64,000 nucleotides of DNA from the NCBI RefSeq assembly GCF_048066175.1, contig NZ_JBLTXA010000001.1:310001-374000 (forward strand), written 5' to 3'. Both the position numbers and the translations under genes were made by a program. The notes below the pieces were generated by a model. The model saw nothing but the letters and a program-made list of their open reading frames with translations. It did not search any database and had not been told where the DNA came from. Source of the DNA: Niveispirillum fermenti. Its GTDB lineage: Bacteria; Pseudomonadota; Alphaproteobacteria; Azospirillales; Azospirillaceae. Positions 1-9,362 of this stretch are shown here, piece by piece. Every line of letters begins with the position of its first letter. Position 1 is the first letter of the stretch.

Positions 1-756
1 AATGTCCTGGAACTCCTCCACCGACTTCAGCCGGCCCTGGGCATTCACGGAAAGCTGCAGGGGTGCGTCGGGAACGGACGGGCTGGCGCCGATCACGCCG
101 GCCGCGACCTGCACATTCTGTTCGCGTATGGCGTTGACGACATCATTGGCCGTCATGCCGCGCTCGGCGACCTTCTGCGGGTCCAGCCAGACCCGCATGG
201 CATAGTCGCCCGACCCCCACAGCAGCACCTCGCCCACGCCGGAAATGCGCGCCAGCCGGTCGCGCACGTTCAACACGGCGTAGTTGCGCAGATAGGTCAT
301 GTCATAACGGTCGTCCGGCGAGCGCAGATGCACCACCATGGTGAGCGTCGGGGAGGACTTGACCGTCGTGACGCCCAGCCGCTGCACATCCTGCGGCAGG
401 CGGGGCAGCGCCTGGGCCACGCGGTTCTGCACAAGCTGCGTGGCCTTGTCCGGATCGGTGCCCAGCTTGAAGGTCACGGTCAGGGCCATGTTGCCGTCGC
501 TGTTGGCCTGGGACTGCATGTAAAGCATGTCCTCCACGCCGTTGATCTGTTCCTCCAGCGGCGAGGCGACGGTTTCGGCGATGACCTTGGGGTTGGCGCC
601 GGGATACTGGGCGCGCACCACCACCGATGGCGGCACGACCTCCGGATATTCGGATACGGGCAACTGGAACAGGGCGATGAACCCCGCCAGGAAGACGACC
701 ACCGACAACACGCCCGCGAAGATCGGGCGGTCGATGAAGAAACGGGAAATGTTCAT
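1..756 (-). CDS. RND multidrug efflux permease (HAE1/AcrB-type), N-terminal part
   Basis: Inner-membrane pump subunit that exports drugs or other amphiphiles with proton antiport. The window cuts it: only the first 252 codons are present, of a family length of about 1,030-1,060. Translation begins MNISRFFIDRPIFA, the usual RND start, followed by a first membrane segment (VLSVVVFLAGFIALF) and the porter-domain run SEYPEVVPPSVVV, as in AcrB/MexB. It lies downstream of, and on the same strand as, the membrane-fusion protein gene, with a gap of about 200 bases, so the two probably form one pump operon. Substrate cannot be told. Confidence 0.93.
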   Translation of the reverse strand, partial: MNISRFFIDRPIFAGVLSVVVFLAGFIALFQLPVSEYPEVVPPSVVVRAQYPGANPKVIAETVASPLEEQINGVEDMLYMQSQANSDGNMALTVTFKLGTDPDKATQLVQNRVAQALPRLPQDVQRLGVTTVKSSPTLTMVVHLRSPDDRYDMTYLRNYAVLNVRDRLARISGVGEVLLWGSGDYAMRVWLDPQKVAERGMTANDVVNAIREQNVQVAAGVIGASPSVPDAPLQLSVNAQGRLKSVEEFQDI

Positions 757-962
757 GGGAGCCTCGGTCCGCGAACAGGGCGCGGATTGGATTGGGCCTG
801 GATGAAAGACAAGACGCCCCCGTCACCCTGCCCAACAGGATGCAGATCACGCCGGGACCTGCCCCCTCCCCACCTTCCCCGCGGAAACGGAGAAGGCGGG
901 GCAATGCAAAAGGGGGACAGACGGGTGCCGGACCGAACCTGTGTGAGACGGGGCGGGCGGCG

Positions 963-2132
963 TTACCGGGCCGCCACCTGCGTGTCGGGGCGTTCCATCG
1001 CCACCAGCTTGGGATTGATCACATCGCCGGGACGGGCGCGCTGGATGCCGTTGACGATGATCCGCTCGCCGGGGGCCAGCCCCTGCGTCACGATGCGCAA
1101 TCCTTCCTGACGGCTGCCCAGGGTGACAGGCCGGTAGGCCACCTTGTTCGCCGCATCCACCACCAGCACGAACTTCTTGTCCTGATCGGTGCCGATGGCC
1201 CGTTCATCCACCATCACGGCCGCCTGCGGCTCCGACCCGCCCACCTTGATCCGGGCATAAAGGCCGGGGACCAGCATACCGTCGGGATTGTCGAAACGGG
1301 CGCGGACCCGGATGGTGCCGGAAACCGGGTCCAGGCGGTTGTCCACGTCATCGATGCTGCCATCGCGCGAATAATCCGCCTCGTTGGCCAGGCCAAGCTG
1401 TACGGGCACACCGGCCTTGTCCTTCACCGACGCGATATGGCGCAGATAGGTCTGCTCATCCACATCGAAAGAGGCATAGATGGGGGAAACCGAGACCAGC
1501 GTGGTCAGGGGCTGGGATGCCGCCCCGGCTGCCACGACATTGCCGACCGTGATCTCGGCGCGGGAAACCCGGCCGCCGATGGGGGCGGCCACGCTGGTAT
1601 AGGACAGGTTCAGGCGTGCCACCTCCAGTTCGGCCTCCGCGGCGCGCAGGCTGGCGCCGGCATCGCGGGCGGCGTGCTCACGCTCGTCCAGGGTGCGGCG
1701 CGTGATGGTGCTGTCGGCGACAAGCCGGGATGCGCGGTCCAGTTCCGCCTTCGTGAAGCGCACACGCGCCTGGGCGGCCGCCAGTTGCGCCTCGGCCCGC
1801 GACAGTTCCGCCCGGTAGGGGGCGGGATCGATCGTGAACAGAACATCGCCCTTCTGCACCAGAGTACCATTGCGGAAATGAACCTGGGTGATGGTGCCGG
1901 AAACCCGGGGGCGGACATCCACCCGCTCCACGGCCTCCAGCCGGCCGGAATAGCTCTGCCAGTCCACGACCTTGCGGGCCACGACGGGGGCGACATCCAC
2001 CTCCACCGCGGCCGGGGCCGCGATGGCGACGGGCGTGTCATCCGCCTGCCCCTGAATGGCGGCGGCGGCGATGACGGCCAACGACACCCCAGCCGCCATC
2101 ACATAGACCAGCTTGCTGCGCGTGATCGACAT
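963..2132 (-). CDS. RND efflux periplasmic adaptor (membrane fusion protein)
   Basis: Periplasmic adaptor linking the RND pump to an outer-membrane channel. The 389-residue product has an N-terminal membrane anchor or signal (KLVYVMAAGVSLAVIAAAA), then the family layout: a first lipoyl half (VDVRPRVSGTITQVHFRNGT), a coiled-coil hairpin rich in Ala/Glu/Arg, the second lipoyl half with GGRVSRAEITVGN, and beta-barrel and membrane-proximal domains. The ATG at 2132 was chosen because AGGAG lies about eight bases upstream and the signal segment follows at once; a longer in-frame start at 2246 would add about 38 residues without family character. No outer-membrane factor gene is seen in the window. 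Confidence 0.93.
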   Translation of the reverse strand: MSITRSKLVYVMAAGVSLAVIAAAAIQGQADDTPVAIAAPAAVEVDVAPVVARKVVDWQSYSGRLEAVERVDVRPRVSGTITQVHFRNGTLVQKGDVLFTIDPAPYRAELSRAEAQLAAAQARVRFTKAELDRASRLVADSTITRRTLDEREHAARDAGASLRAAEAELEVARLNLSYTSVAAPIGGRVSRAEITVGNVVAAGAASQPLTTLVSVSPIYASFDVDEQTYLRHIASVKDKAGVPVQLGLANEADYSRDGSIDDVDNRLDPVSGTIRVRARFDNPDGMLVPGLYARIKVGGSEPQAAVMVDERAIGTDQDKKFVLVVDAANKVAYRPVTLGSRQEGLRIVTQGLAPGERIIVNGIQRARPGDVINPKLVAMERPDTQVAAR

Positions 2133-2546
2133 TGGGTCAACTCCTGCAAAAATGCGCAGACAAGGGTTTCCCGCCGCCGCCTGCGGGCGGGGGATCACGG
2201 AAACGGCCGGCCTGTGGAAGACAGCTCCGCCGTCAGCGCCCGGCATGCCGGACCCCTGGTCAAACGCCTTTGGTTTCGTTTTTGAAAAGCCCCATCCGGC
2301 TGGATGAGGCTGCCTCGATTTTCGACTTTACCGGCTTTGCTGCGCCGCCGCTGTGATGGCCGTCGCACCTTGTCGATTTTTTTGGCAACCGATGAAACCC
2401 GGAAGATATCGGCTGTCAAAATCCTTTGCCGTTCAAGCCACAAGCACATTCAGCCCCATGAGGCCGCCGGCCCTGGAGGTAATTGAGCAAGTGCAGCATC
2501 CCGCAGGCGCCGTCATGAATAAAGACGGTTTTTCTGAGCAGACAAT
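2133..2546. promoter_or_regulatory. Intergenic control region of the RND pump operon
   Basis: About 410 bases between the end of the lysR gene and the start of the adaptor gene. No convincing coding frame is present. It is more AT-rich than its surroundings around 2375-2450 and should hold the promoter of the pump operon, which is read leftward. No clear LysR palindrome could be fixed by eye. Confidence 0.4.
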
Positions 2547-3557
2547 TCACCCAGGACGAACAATCACCCCCGGCCCCACCGCCGGGTCGGCCCCCATGCC
2601 CACCCCACAGCAGGCCTCAGCGCTGTAACAGGCCAGGGGATGGTCCTCCCCCTGCAGAAGCGGACATTTCTCAAACAGGCTGACCACCCAGTCCACGAAC
2701 AGCCGCACACGATGGGACGGCTGGCGGTTCTGGGGATAAACCGCGGAAATCGGCATGGGTGCCGGCCGGTACTGGGGCAGCACCTCCACCAGTTCACCCG
2801 CTTGCAGACGGTCCAGCGCCATGAACAGGGCCGGCTGGATCAGGCCATAACCTTCGACACCACACGCGACATAGGCTTCGCTGTCATTGACGGCGACCGG
2901 CCCGGTCAGCGGCACCTCCACCTCCACCCCGTCCCGGACGAAATCGAACGGGTAAGACCGGTTGCCCAGATGGGGGGAGAAATAGCGCACACCCTGATGA
3001 CCAGCCAGGTCCTCCAGCCCTTCGGGACGGCCGAACCGGTCCAGATAGGCGGGGCTGGCGCAGGTCAGCCGGGACAGGCGGCCCAGGCGCCGCGCCACCA
3101 GCGAACTGTCAGGCAGGGGGCCGATCCGCAGCACGCAATCAACACCCTCCTGCACGAGGTCGATCTGCCGGTCATTCATGCCCAGCTTCAATTCGATATC
3201 GGGATAAAGCGCATGAAAATCCCGTAGGGCCGGCACGACCACCAGCCGGCCGATTGATGTCGGCATGTCCACATGCAGCCGGCCCCGCGGGTGGCGCTTG
3301 CCATCGATGAAGATGGTCTCCACCTCCTCCACCTCCGCCAGGATGCGCTGGGCGCGCTCATAGAAGGTCTGGCCATCGGCCGTCAGGCTGAGGCTGCGGG
3401 TGGTGCGCTGGAGAAGCCGGCAGCCCAGATGGGCCTCCAGCCCCTGGATGATGGTTGTGACCGATGCCCGCGGCAGGCCCAGCATGTCGGCTGCCCGGGC
3501 AAAGCCGTTCAAATCCACGACATGCACAAAGACGTGCATCGCCTGCAACTTGTCCAT
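2547..3557 (-). CDS. LysR-family transcriptional regulator
   Basis: About 336 residues. The N-terminal winged helix-turn-helix is plain (MDKLQAMHVFVHVVDLNGFARAADMLGLPRASVTTIIQGLE), followed by the LysR linker helix and a periplasmic-binding-protein-like effector domain with GRLVVVPALRDFHALYPDIEL. The start at MDKLQAM (3557) fits family alignments better than the in-frame ATG six codons upstream. It lies upstream of the RND adaptor on the same strand, so it is a candidate regulator of that pump. The effector is unknown. Confidence 0.9.
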   Translation of the reverse strand: MDKLQAMHVFVHVVDLNGFARAADMLGLPRASVTTIIQGLEAHLGCRLLQRTTRSLSLTADGQTFYERAQRILAEVEEVETIFIDGKRHPRGRLHVDMPTSIGRLVVVPALRDFHALYPDIELKLGMNDRQIDLVQEGVDCVLRIGPLPDSSLVARRLGRLSRLTCASPAYLDRFGRPEGLEDLAGHQGVRYFSPHLGNRSYPFDFVRDGVEVEVPLTGPVAVNDSEAYVACGVEGYGLIQPALFMALDRLQAGELVEVLPQYRPAPMPISAVYPQNRQPSHRVRLFVDWVVSLFEKCPLLQGEDHPLACYSAEACCGVGMGADPAVGPGVIVRPG

Positions 3558-3673
3558 GATGAACCCCATCCCCACTGGCCCGCCGGCCCCGACATGGCCG
3601 TCATCATAGGCCGGCGGGCGGCGGCCCCGCTATGCGCCCGGTCACTCCGCCGCCTTGCCGTCCGCGTGACAGG

Positions 3674-4777
3674 TCACCCGGCCACGTTCTGCCGCACGCC
3701 GGTCTGTGCGGCGCGCTCCACCGCAGCCACCAGGCGGCTGTTGTGAAGCGCGTGGGCGAAGCCGGGCGTGTGGTGGGTTCCGGCCGCCATGTCACGCGCC
3801 AGCGACGCATAGACTTCACCGACATTGATCGCGGCCCCCTTCCAGAAATCGGCCGCGGTGGGGCCGACACCTGTGGCGACGGGGGCATCGGGTGCCTCGA
3901 ACGGGACGCTGGCCGACAAGGTCAGATCGCCCACCTGCACGCCGGCCAGGTGACTGCCCTGGAGCTTCAGCCAGCCCAGCGATCCGCGAACCTCCAGGAT
4001 GAAATTCGCATCCTCCGCCGGTATACCCGCCAGGACCTGAACCGAGACGGGCGCACCGCTCGACGTCCGGGCGATCAGATCCAGATGATCGGGAATGTCG
4101 CGAACGGAGGTCTCGCCGGTATCGACAATGTCGATCTCCGGCCAGAGAAGTTCGGTGCGCGCATCGACCTCGGTGATGTCGCCCAGCACGGCCTCGATGA
4201 CGTCCAGCACATGGCCCGTGGTGATGGTCATGAAGCTCGCACCCGATGCGGCCTTGTTGAAATAATCGTAGGCTGCGATCGTTTGCGGGCCATAGCCGAA
4301 GGTCGTGGCACCGACACGGGCCGACAGCAGGCGGCCAAGCCTGCCCGAAGCCACCAGTTCGGCCGCCCGGCGGGCCGCCGGATTGTGCCGCCCCTGAAGG
4401 CCGATGGCCGTGTGCAGCGAGGATGCGGCTGCCGCCATCTCCGCGGTCTGCGCCAGCGTCGCGCCCAGCGGCGCCTCGCAATAGACGGTCTTGCCGGCCG
4501 CAAGCGCCGCCATCACCAGATCCCGGTGGGCCGGAACCTTCACGGCCACGGTGACGATATCGATGGATGGATCCCTGATCATCGCATAGGGATCGGCGTA
4601 CCAGCGCGTAGCACCGAACGCCTCGGCGGCGGCCCTGGCGCTCTCCTCACGCCGCGTGGCCACCGCGGCCAGCACAAGGGCGGGCTGCGCCTGGAGCGCC
4701 GGAACGTGCGACGCCCCGGCCCAGCTTGCCCTTGTATCCGCGCCGATGATGCCAACGCGATATCTGTTATCCGACAT
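3674..4777 (-). CDS. Gfo/Idh/MocA-family NAD(P)-dependent oxidoreductase
   Basis: Probable sugar or polyol dehydrogenase of 367 residues. The Rossmann start YRVGIIGAD and the family motif with a catalytic-type lysine or equivalent are partly seen: the usual EKP signature is CEAPLG here, where Ala replaces the usual Lys of EKP. That substitution is common in the Gal80-like branch and suggests an altered or non-dehydrogenase role. The C-terminal alpha/beta domain follows. It is divergent from the araC-type gene across about 290 bases, so that regulator probably controls it. Substrate not assignable. Confidence 0.87.
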   Translation of the reverse strand: MSDNRYRVGIIGADTRASWAGASHVPALQAQPALVLAAVATRREESARAAAEAFGATRWYADPYAMIRDPSIDIVTVAVKVPAHRDLVMAALAAGKTVYCEAPLGATLAQTAEMAAAASSLHTAIGLQGRHNPAARRAAELVASGRLGRLLSARVGATTFGYGPQTIAAYDYFNKAASGASFMTITTGHVLDVIEAVLGDITEVDARTELLWPEIDIVDTGETSVRDIPDHLDLIARTSSGAPVSVQVLAGIPAEDANFILEVRGSLGWLKLQGSHLAGVQVGDLTLSASVPFEAPDAPVATGVGPTAADFWKGAAINVGEVYASLARDMAAGTHHTPGFAHALHNSRLVAAVERAAQTGVRQNVAG

Positions 4778-5071
4778 GTTTCTATGCTCCGCTGCGGGTC
4801 AATTGGGACGCCTGTGGGTGGGACGCCTGTGGGTCCGTCGCCCGAAACATAGGAACGCCTCCGGAGCGGAAGCTACGCAGTTACGATCAGGAACCGGCTC
4901 TCCACGCTCAATCACACGGCCGGCCCGTGATGATTGAGACGAACGGGCGCGCTCTTGATAGAATATGCATAGTACGGCGCATGCCTTTGCAGCGAAGAAT
5001 GGACATCGCACCATGCATGGCCGGCAAGCCGCCATGTCCGCAAGCGCAGACCGGCAGGACATTCGACCCCC
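4778..5071. promoter_or_regulatory. Divergent promoter region, oxidoreductase / AraC regulator
   Basis: About 290 bases between two divergent start codons. It holds a short tandem duplication (gtgggacgcctgtgggtggg-like, about 4806-4836). The AT-richer stretch near 4955-4975 (tatgcatagta) could be a -10 region for the araC gene. No gene is seen. Confidence 0.4.
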
Positions 5072-5989
5072 ATGACGAAGCCAGAATTCTCCGACCTCCT
5101 CCAGATCATCGAACGTCACGCCCGCCACGATTACGTGACGCCGATCAAGGGCTTGAAGGTCGGGCGGACGGATATGCCGTCAGAGGTGGGCCATTCGATC
5201 TATCAGCCGTCCTTCGGACTGGTCGCGCGTGGCGTGAAGGAATTAATGGTGGGCGAGACCCCGTTCCATTACGCCGCTGGAGAGTCGCTGCTATGCACCG
5301 CCGATGTACCGGTGACCTCGCAAGTAACCGAGGCAAGCCCTTCGGCGCCTTATCTTGCGGTCCATCTTGATATCGATCCCATGGTTGTCGCCGACCTTCT
5401 GCGCGAGCGTGCCGGCGACAGGCCCAGGTCGGACGACACCGTGATGGCCGGGAAATACAGGCTTGATCCGGAACTGCTCGATCCCCTGATCCGGCTGATC
5501 TCGCTGCTTGACCGCCCACGTGACATTCCGGTCCTGGCGCCCTTGATCCGGCGGGAAATCACCTGGCGCCTGCTGCACACCGACCATGGGCCGCTGCTCA
5601 GCCAGCTTGCCTTCGCGAACGGGCACGCAACGCGGATCGGGCGCACGACAGCGTGGATCAGGGCCAACTATGCCGAAGCCCTCAACATCTCCGACCTTGC
5701 CGCGCAGGCCAATATGAGCGTCGCGAGCTTCCACCGCCATTTCAAGGCTGTGACCTCCATGTCGCCCGTGCAGTTCCAAAAGCGCGTCCGCCTGCAGGAA
5801 GCGCGGCGCGTCCTGTCAGGCTCCAGCACGATTTCCGCCGTCGCCTATGATGTCGGCTACCAAAGCATATCCCAGTTCAACCGCGACTATCGGCGGCTGT
5901 TCAACCTGACCCCCAGCGACGATGCCGCCACGTTGCGCGCCACACTTGGCCGTGAACCATCGGCAGCCCCACAGGCCCTGACGGGCTGA
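5072..5989 (+). CDS. AraC-family transcriptional regulator
   Basis: 305 residues: an AraC_N cupin-like domain (about residues 20-175, with QPSFGLVARGVKELMVGE) followed by two helix-turn-helix motifs typical of AraC/XylS (NISDLAAQANMSVASFHRHF and then VAYDVGYQSISQFNRDYRR). The C-terminal half binds DNA. The divergent oxidoreductase gene is the likely target by position, since AraC_N regulators often sit beside the single dehydrogenase gene they control. The ligand is unknown. Confidence 0.92.
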   Translation: MTKPEFSDLLQIIERHARHDYVTPIKGLKVGRTDMPSEVGHSIYQPSFGLVARGVKELMVGETPFHYAAGESLLCTADVPVTSQVTEASPSAPYLAVHLDIDPMVVADLLRERAGDRPRSDDTVMAGKYRLDPELLDPLIRLISLLDRPRDIPVLAPLIRREITWRLLHTDHGPLLSQLAFANGHATRIGRTTAWIRANYAEALNISDLAAQANMSVASFHRHFKAVTSMSPVQFQKRVRLQEARRVLSGSSTISAVAYDVGYQSISQFNRDYRRLFNLTPSDDAATLRATLGREPSAAPQALTG

Positions 5990-6094
5990 CGGGTCGCGAA
6001 GCCCTGTTCCCACCTTCGAGAGTCCGTCCAGGACTTTTTTTATTTACTATCAAAACCTTACTTTATCATCACTCCTGCTGCGGCCTGGGGTAAT

Positions 6095-6237
6095 ACCAAC
6101 GTGCGATGAGTAGAACTCATCGCACGTTGGTCCGGCGGCGACCGCCGCAGCGCCGCTTGTGCGGCGTCGCCCGAGCCAACGAATGTTGGCGCCGGCGATT
6201 GAGGACGGTGACCGGAACCAACAGGTTCCGGTCACCG
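6095..6237. repeat. Cluster of perfect inverted repeats (intergenic hairpin array)
   Basis: Several stem-loops in tandem between the araC gene and pgk. The first has perfect 17-base arms (6095-6111 and 6115-6131) with a 3-base loop. A GC-rich stem lies at about 6151-6166 (cgccgc/gcggcg, extendable outward), then gccaac/gttggc at 6175-6190. The last has perfect 14-base arms (6206-6219 and 6224-6237). No T-run follows any of them, so these are not simple terminators. The arrangement resembles a REP/BIME-type intergenic repeat; whether it recurs in the genome cannot be seen here. Confidence 0.75.
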
Positions 6238-6260
6238 CAAAATAGTATAACGGCGAAATG

Positions 6261-6291
6261 AAAAAGCCCGGCTCACGAAAGCAAGCCGGGC
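6261..6291 (-). terminator. Rho-independent terminator of pgk
   Basis: Read on the minus strand, the stem GCCCGGCT/AGCCGGGC (8 bp, about a 10-base loop) is followed directly by TTTTT. It sits about 25 bases after the pgk stop codon, in the right orientation. Confidence 0.88.
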
Positions 6292-6316
6292 GCATCATTT
6301 GCCACCATCCTCGCTG

Positions 6317-7513
6317 TCAGGCGTGCTTCTCCAATGCAGCGACACCCGGCAGCACCTTGCCTTCCAGCCATTCCAGGAAAGCCCCCCCCGCCGTGGAAAC
6401 GTAGGAGAAGCGGGCGGCCACGCCGGCATGTTCCAGCGCCGCGACCGTATCGCCGCCGCCGGCCACGGACAGAAGCCGTCCCTGGGCCGTCAGGTTGGCG
6501 GCAATCGCGGCCACGCCGTTGGTGGCCGTGTCGAAGGGCATCAGTTCAAAGGCGCCGAACGGGCCGTTCCAGACCAGCGTCCTGGCGCCTTCCAGCTTCC
6601 GGCCCACCAGTTCGATCGTGGCGGGGCCCGCATCCAGCATCATCTCGCCGTCTTGGATATCGGTCACGGCCGCCACGCGATGATCGGCATTGGCCTTGAA
6701 CTCCCGTGCCATCAGGCCATCCACGGGCAACACGATCTCGCACCCGCCGCCGGCTGCCTTTTCCATGATGGCGCGGGCCTGGTCGGCCATATCACGTTCG
6801 CACAGGGAAGAACCGACCGACACACCCTTGGCAAAAAGGAAGGTGTTGGCCATGCCGCCACCCAGCACCAGGATATCGACCTTCGACACCATGTTGAGCA
6901 GCAGGTCGAGCTTGGTGGAGATCTTGGCCCCGCCGACCACGGCGGCCACCGGCCGTTCCGGTGCCGCCAGCGCCTTGCCCAGCGCTTCCAGTTCCGCCTG
7001 CATCAGGCGGCCGGCCGCACTGGGCAGCAGGTGGGCAATGCCCTCCGTCGAGGCATGTGCCCGGTGGGCGGAAGAGAAGGCGTCGTTGACATAGACGTCC
7101 CCCAGCGCCGCCAGGCCCTTGGCCAGTTCCGGATCGTTCTTTTCCTCACCCGCATGGAAACGGGTATTCTCCAGGATCAGGACCCCACCGGCGGGCAGGG
7201 TCGCCACGGCGGCGGCGGCCTTGTCGCCAACGCAATCCTCGGCGAAGGCCACCGGCGCCCCCAGCGCCTTTTCCACGGCCGGCACGACCTGACGCAGGCT
7301 GTTCTTCGTGTCCGGGCCGTTCTTGGGACGGCCGAAATGCGACATGACCACAACCTTGGCGCCCTTGCCGGCGATTTCCTTCAGCGTCGGCACCAGGCGG
7401 TCGATGCGGGTCGTGTCGGTGACCTGCCCGTCAGCCATGGGCACGTTCAGGTCGGCGCGGACAAGCACGGTCTTGCCCGTGACATCGATGGTGTCGAGGG
7501 TCTGGAAGCGCAT
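6317..7513 (-). CDS. pgk: Phosphoglycerate kinase
   Basis: Cytoplasmic glycolytic/gluconeogenic enzyme: 1,3-bisphosphoglycerate + ADP to 3-phosphoglycerate + ATP. The 398-residue length is usual. Motifs: VLVRADLNVP and MSHFGRP in the N-terminal substrate domain, GGAKISTKLDLL in the hinge region, and GGGDTVAA for nucleotide binding near the C-terminus. The ATG at 7513 opens the conserved MRFQTLD start; a longer in-frame opening to 7651 adds 46 residues foreign to the family. It is followed by its own terminator, so it looks monocistronic here, without gap beside it. Confidence 0.97.
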   Translation of the reverse strand: MRFQTLDTIDVTGKTVLVRADLNVPMADGQVTDTTRIDRLVPTLKEIAGKGAKVVVMSHFGRPKNGPDTKNSLRQVVPAVEKALGAPVAFAEDCVGDKAAAAVATLPAGGVLILENTRFHAGEEKNDPELAKGLAALGDVYVNDAFSSAHRAHASTEGIAHLLPSAAGRLMQAELEALGKALAAPERPVAAVVGGAKISTKLDLLLNMVSKVDILVLGGGMANTFLFAKGVSVGSSLCERDMADQARAIMEKAAGGGCEIVLPVDGLMAREFKANADHRVAAVTDIQDGEMMLDAGPATIELVGRKLEGARTLVWNGPFGAFELMPFDTATNGVAAIAANLTAQGRLLSVAGGGDTVAALEHAGVAARFSYVSTAGGAFLEWLEGKVLPGVAALEKHA

Positions 7514-7745
7514 GGAGGAGGTCCCCGTCAGGAAGGATGTGGCGTTCTTTACCAGGGCGCAAGGAAACACCATTGCCCGCCGGCTTTCAACACCCGCACC
7601 CGTCGGTGTGGCGTGCAAAAAAATCGCCCGCTGCGATAGACAGGCTTTCACGGAATTGTCATCGTCCCCACATGAATGGCGGAAATCCGGGCGAATCGTC
7701 CTTTCCGCCGGCTTTCGTGCGCAATCATGGGGTGAACGGAAAAGA

Positions 7746-9326
7746 ATGTCGGGTCAGGAGATCGAGCTGAAACTGGCGGTGGCGCCGGCCGACATGGATC
7801 GGCTGCGCAAACTTCCCTGCCTGTCGGCCACCATCGCCAAGCCATCGGTCAAATCGCTCGATAGCATCTATTTCGATACCGTGGATCGCCGGCTGGCCGC
7901 CAGCGGCCTGTCATTGCGCGTGCGCCGTGTGGGACGCAAGCTGGTCCAGACGTTGAAATCCGCCCCGGCACCCGGGGCCGGTGCCCTGGTGCGCGGCGAG
8001 TGGGAGGCGGAGGTGTCGCAGCCCCGCCCCGATCTTTCCGTCCTGCCCGACCCGGCTGTGCTGGAACCGTTGGGCGATTTGTCGGCCGACGCGCTGGAGC
8101 CCGTGTTCGAGACGCGCATCCGCCGGCAGGTGCGCCGCCTTTCGCCTGTGGACGGCATCGTGATTGAAGTGGCGCTGGACCAGGGAGAAATCCTGGCCCC
8201 CGGCGGGCTGTCGCTACCCGTCCACGAGGTGGAACTGGAACTGGCGGAAGGCACGGACACGGGCGCTCTCTATGATCTTGCCCGCGCCATCCATGCCGAC
8301 GTGCCGGTGCGCCTGGAGATGGCCACCAAATCGGCCCGCGGTTATGCGCTGGCCGCCGGCACGGAGCCGGCCAGTGTCAAGGCGTCCAGGCTGACCCTGG
8401 CGCCCGACGCGACGGTGGAGGAGGCCCTGTCGGCCATCGTCCGTCACTGTCTGGGCCATCTGATGGCGAACGAGCCGGTCACCCGGCTGGGCCAGGACCC
8501 AGAGGGTGTGCATCAGATGCGCGTGGCGCTGCGCCGCCTGCGTTCCGCCCTGCAGATCTTCCGGCCCTTCATTCCGGCCGAACAGATGGATGACCTCGCC
8601 CCGCGCGTGAAGGCGCTGGCCGATGCGCTGGGTCCCGCACGGGAATGGGACGTGTTCCTTGGTGAATTGCTGCCGCCCGTGGCCGGGGCGCTGCCGGACC
8701 ATGCCGGCCTGGAGGCGTTGACGACGGCAGCCCGTGCGGCCCGCGACCAAGGCTATGTGCAGGTTCGGGCGGCCCTGGCCGATCCCGGCCATACGGCACT
8801 GCTGCTGGATCTGGCCGCCTGGGTTGATGCGCGGGGCTGGCGCAACCAGCCGGTCAGCGAGCAGTCGACACTGCTGCTGGCGCCCGTGATCGACATGGCC
8901 GGTGCCCTGCTGGGCAAGCGTCACCGCCAAGCCCGCAAGCGGGGGCGCGGCTTTGCCCGCCAGGCGGCCGCCGCGCGGCATGAATTGCGCATCGCACTGA
9001 AGAAACTGCGCTATGCCGCCGATTTCTTCCGGTCCCTGTACGAAGGCAAGGCCCTGCGCCGCTTCCTGGACGAATTGTCGAACCTGCAGGACCATCTGGG
9101 CCATTTGCAGGATGTGGCGACGGTGGACAAGCTGGTGGCCGACCTGGAACGCGATGCGGCAGCCGGCCGGCCCGGCGAATGGCGTCTGGGTGCCGGCCTG
9201 GTCGCCGGCTGGCATGCACGCGGCCTGCACGACCTGGAAGAGGATATCGTCGCCGACTGGCAGCGCTTCGGCGAGGCAAGACCCTTCTGGCAGGAAAAGG
9301 AAGAGGAGGAGGACGGCGACAGGTAA
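7746..9326 (+). CDS. CYTH and CHAD domain protein (inorganic triphosphatase-like)
   Basis: 526 residues. The N-terminal CYTH tunnel domain (about 1-205) begins with the ExExK signature in QEIELKL and binds triphosphate; members are inorganic triphosphatases. The C-terminal CHAD domain (about 220-510) is helical with conserved His/Lys/Arg (VHQMRVALRRLRSAL, then ELRIALKKLRYAADFF) and binds polyphosphate. The ATG at 7746 places MSGQEIELKL at the start; the open frame extends further upstream without family sequence. It is read toward the parA-like gene 36 bases downstream, so the two may be cotranscribed. The in vivo substrate is not known. Confidence 0.93.
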   Translation: MSGQEIELKLAVAPADMDRLRKLPCLSATIAKPSVKSLDSIYFDTVDRRLAASGLSLRVRRVGRKLVQTLKSAPAPGAGALVRGEWEAEVSQPRPDLSVLPDPAVLEPLGDLSADALEPVFETRIRRQVRRLSPVDGIVIEVALDQGEILAPGGLSLPVHEVELELAEGTDTGALYDLARAIHADVPVRLEMATKSARGYALAAGTEPASVKASRLTLAPDATVEEALSAIVRHCLGHLMANEPVTRLGQDPEGVHQMRVALRRLRSALQIFRPFIPAEQMDDLAPRVKALADALGPAREWDVFLGELLPPVAGALPDHAGLEALTTAARAARDQGYVQVRAALADPGHTALLLDLAAWVDARGWRNQPVSEQSTLLLAPVIDMAGALLGKRHRQARKRGRGFARQAAAARHELRIALKKLRYAADFFRSLYEGKALRRFLDELSNLQDHLGHLQDVATVDKLVADLERDAAAGRPGEWRLGAGLVAGWHARGLHDLEEDIVADWQRFGEARPFWQEKEEEEDGDR

Positions 9327-9362
9327 CCCCCCATCCCTTTCCGGCAAGCTAGAGGAACTCCC

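Noticed and set aside
860..905. Hairpin ccccaccttc/gaaggcgggg between RND adaptor and permease as terminator
   Set aside because: One mismatch and no T-run in either direction; the two genes should be cotranscribed.
792..2285. Plus-strand open frame opposite the RND adaptor
   Set aside because: Antisense to a clear membrane fusion protein; no domain features.
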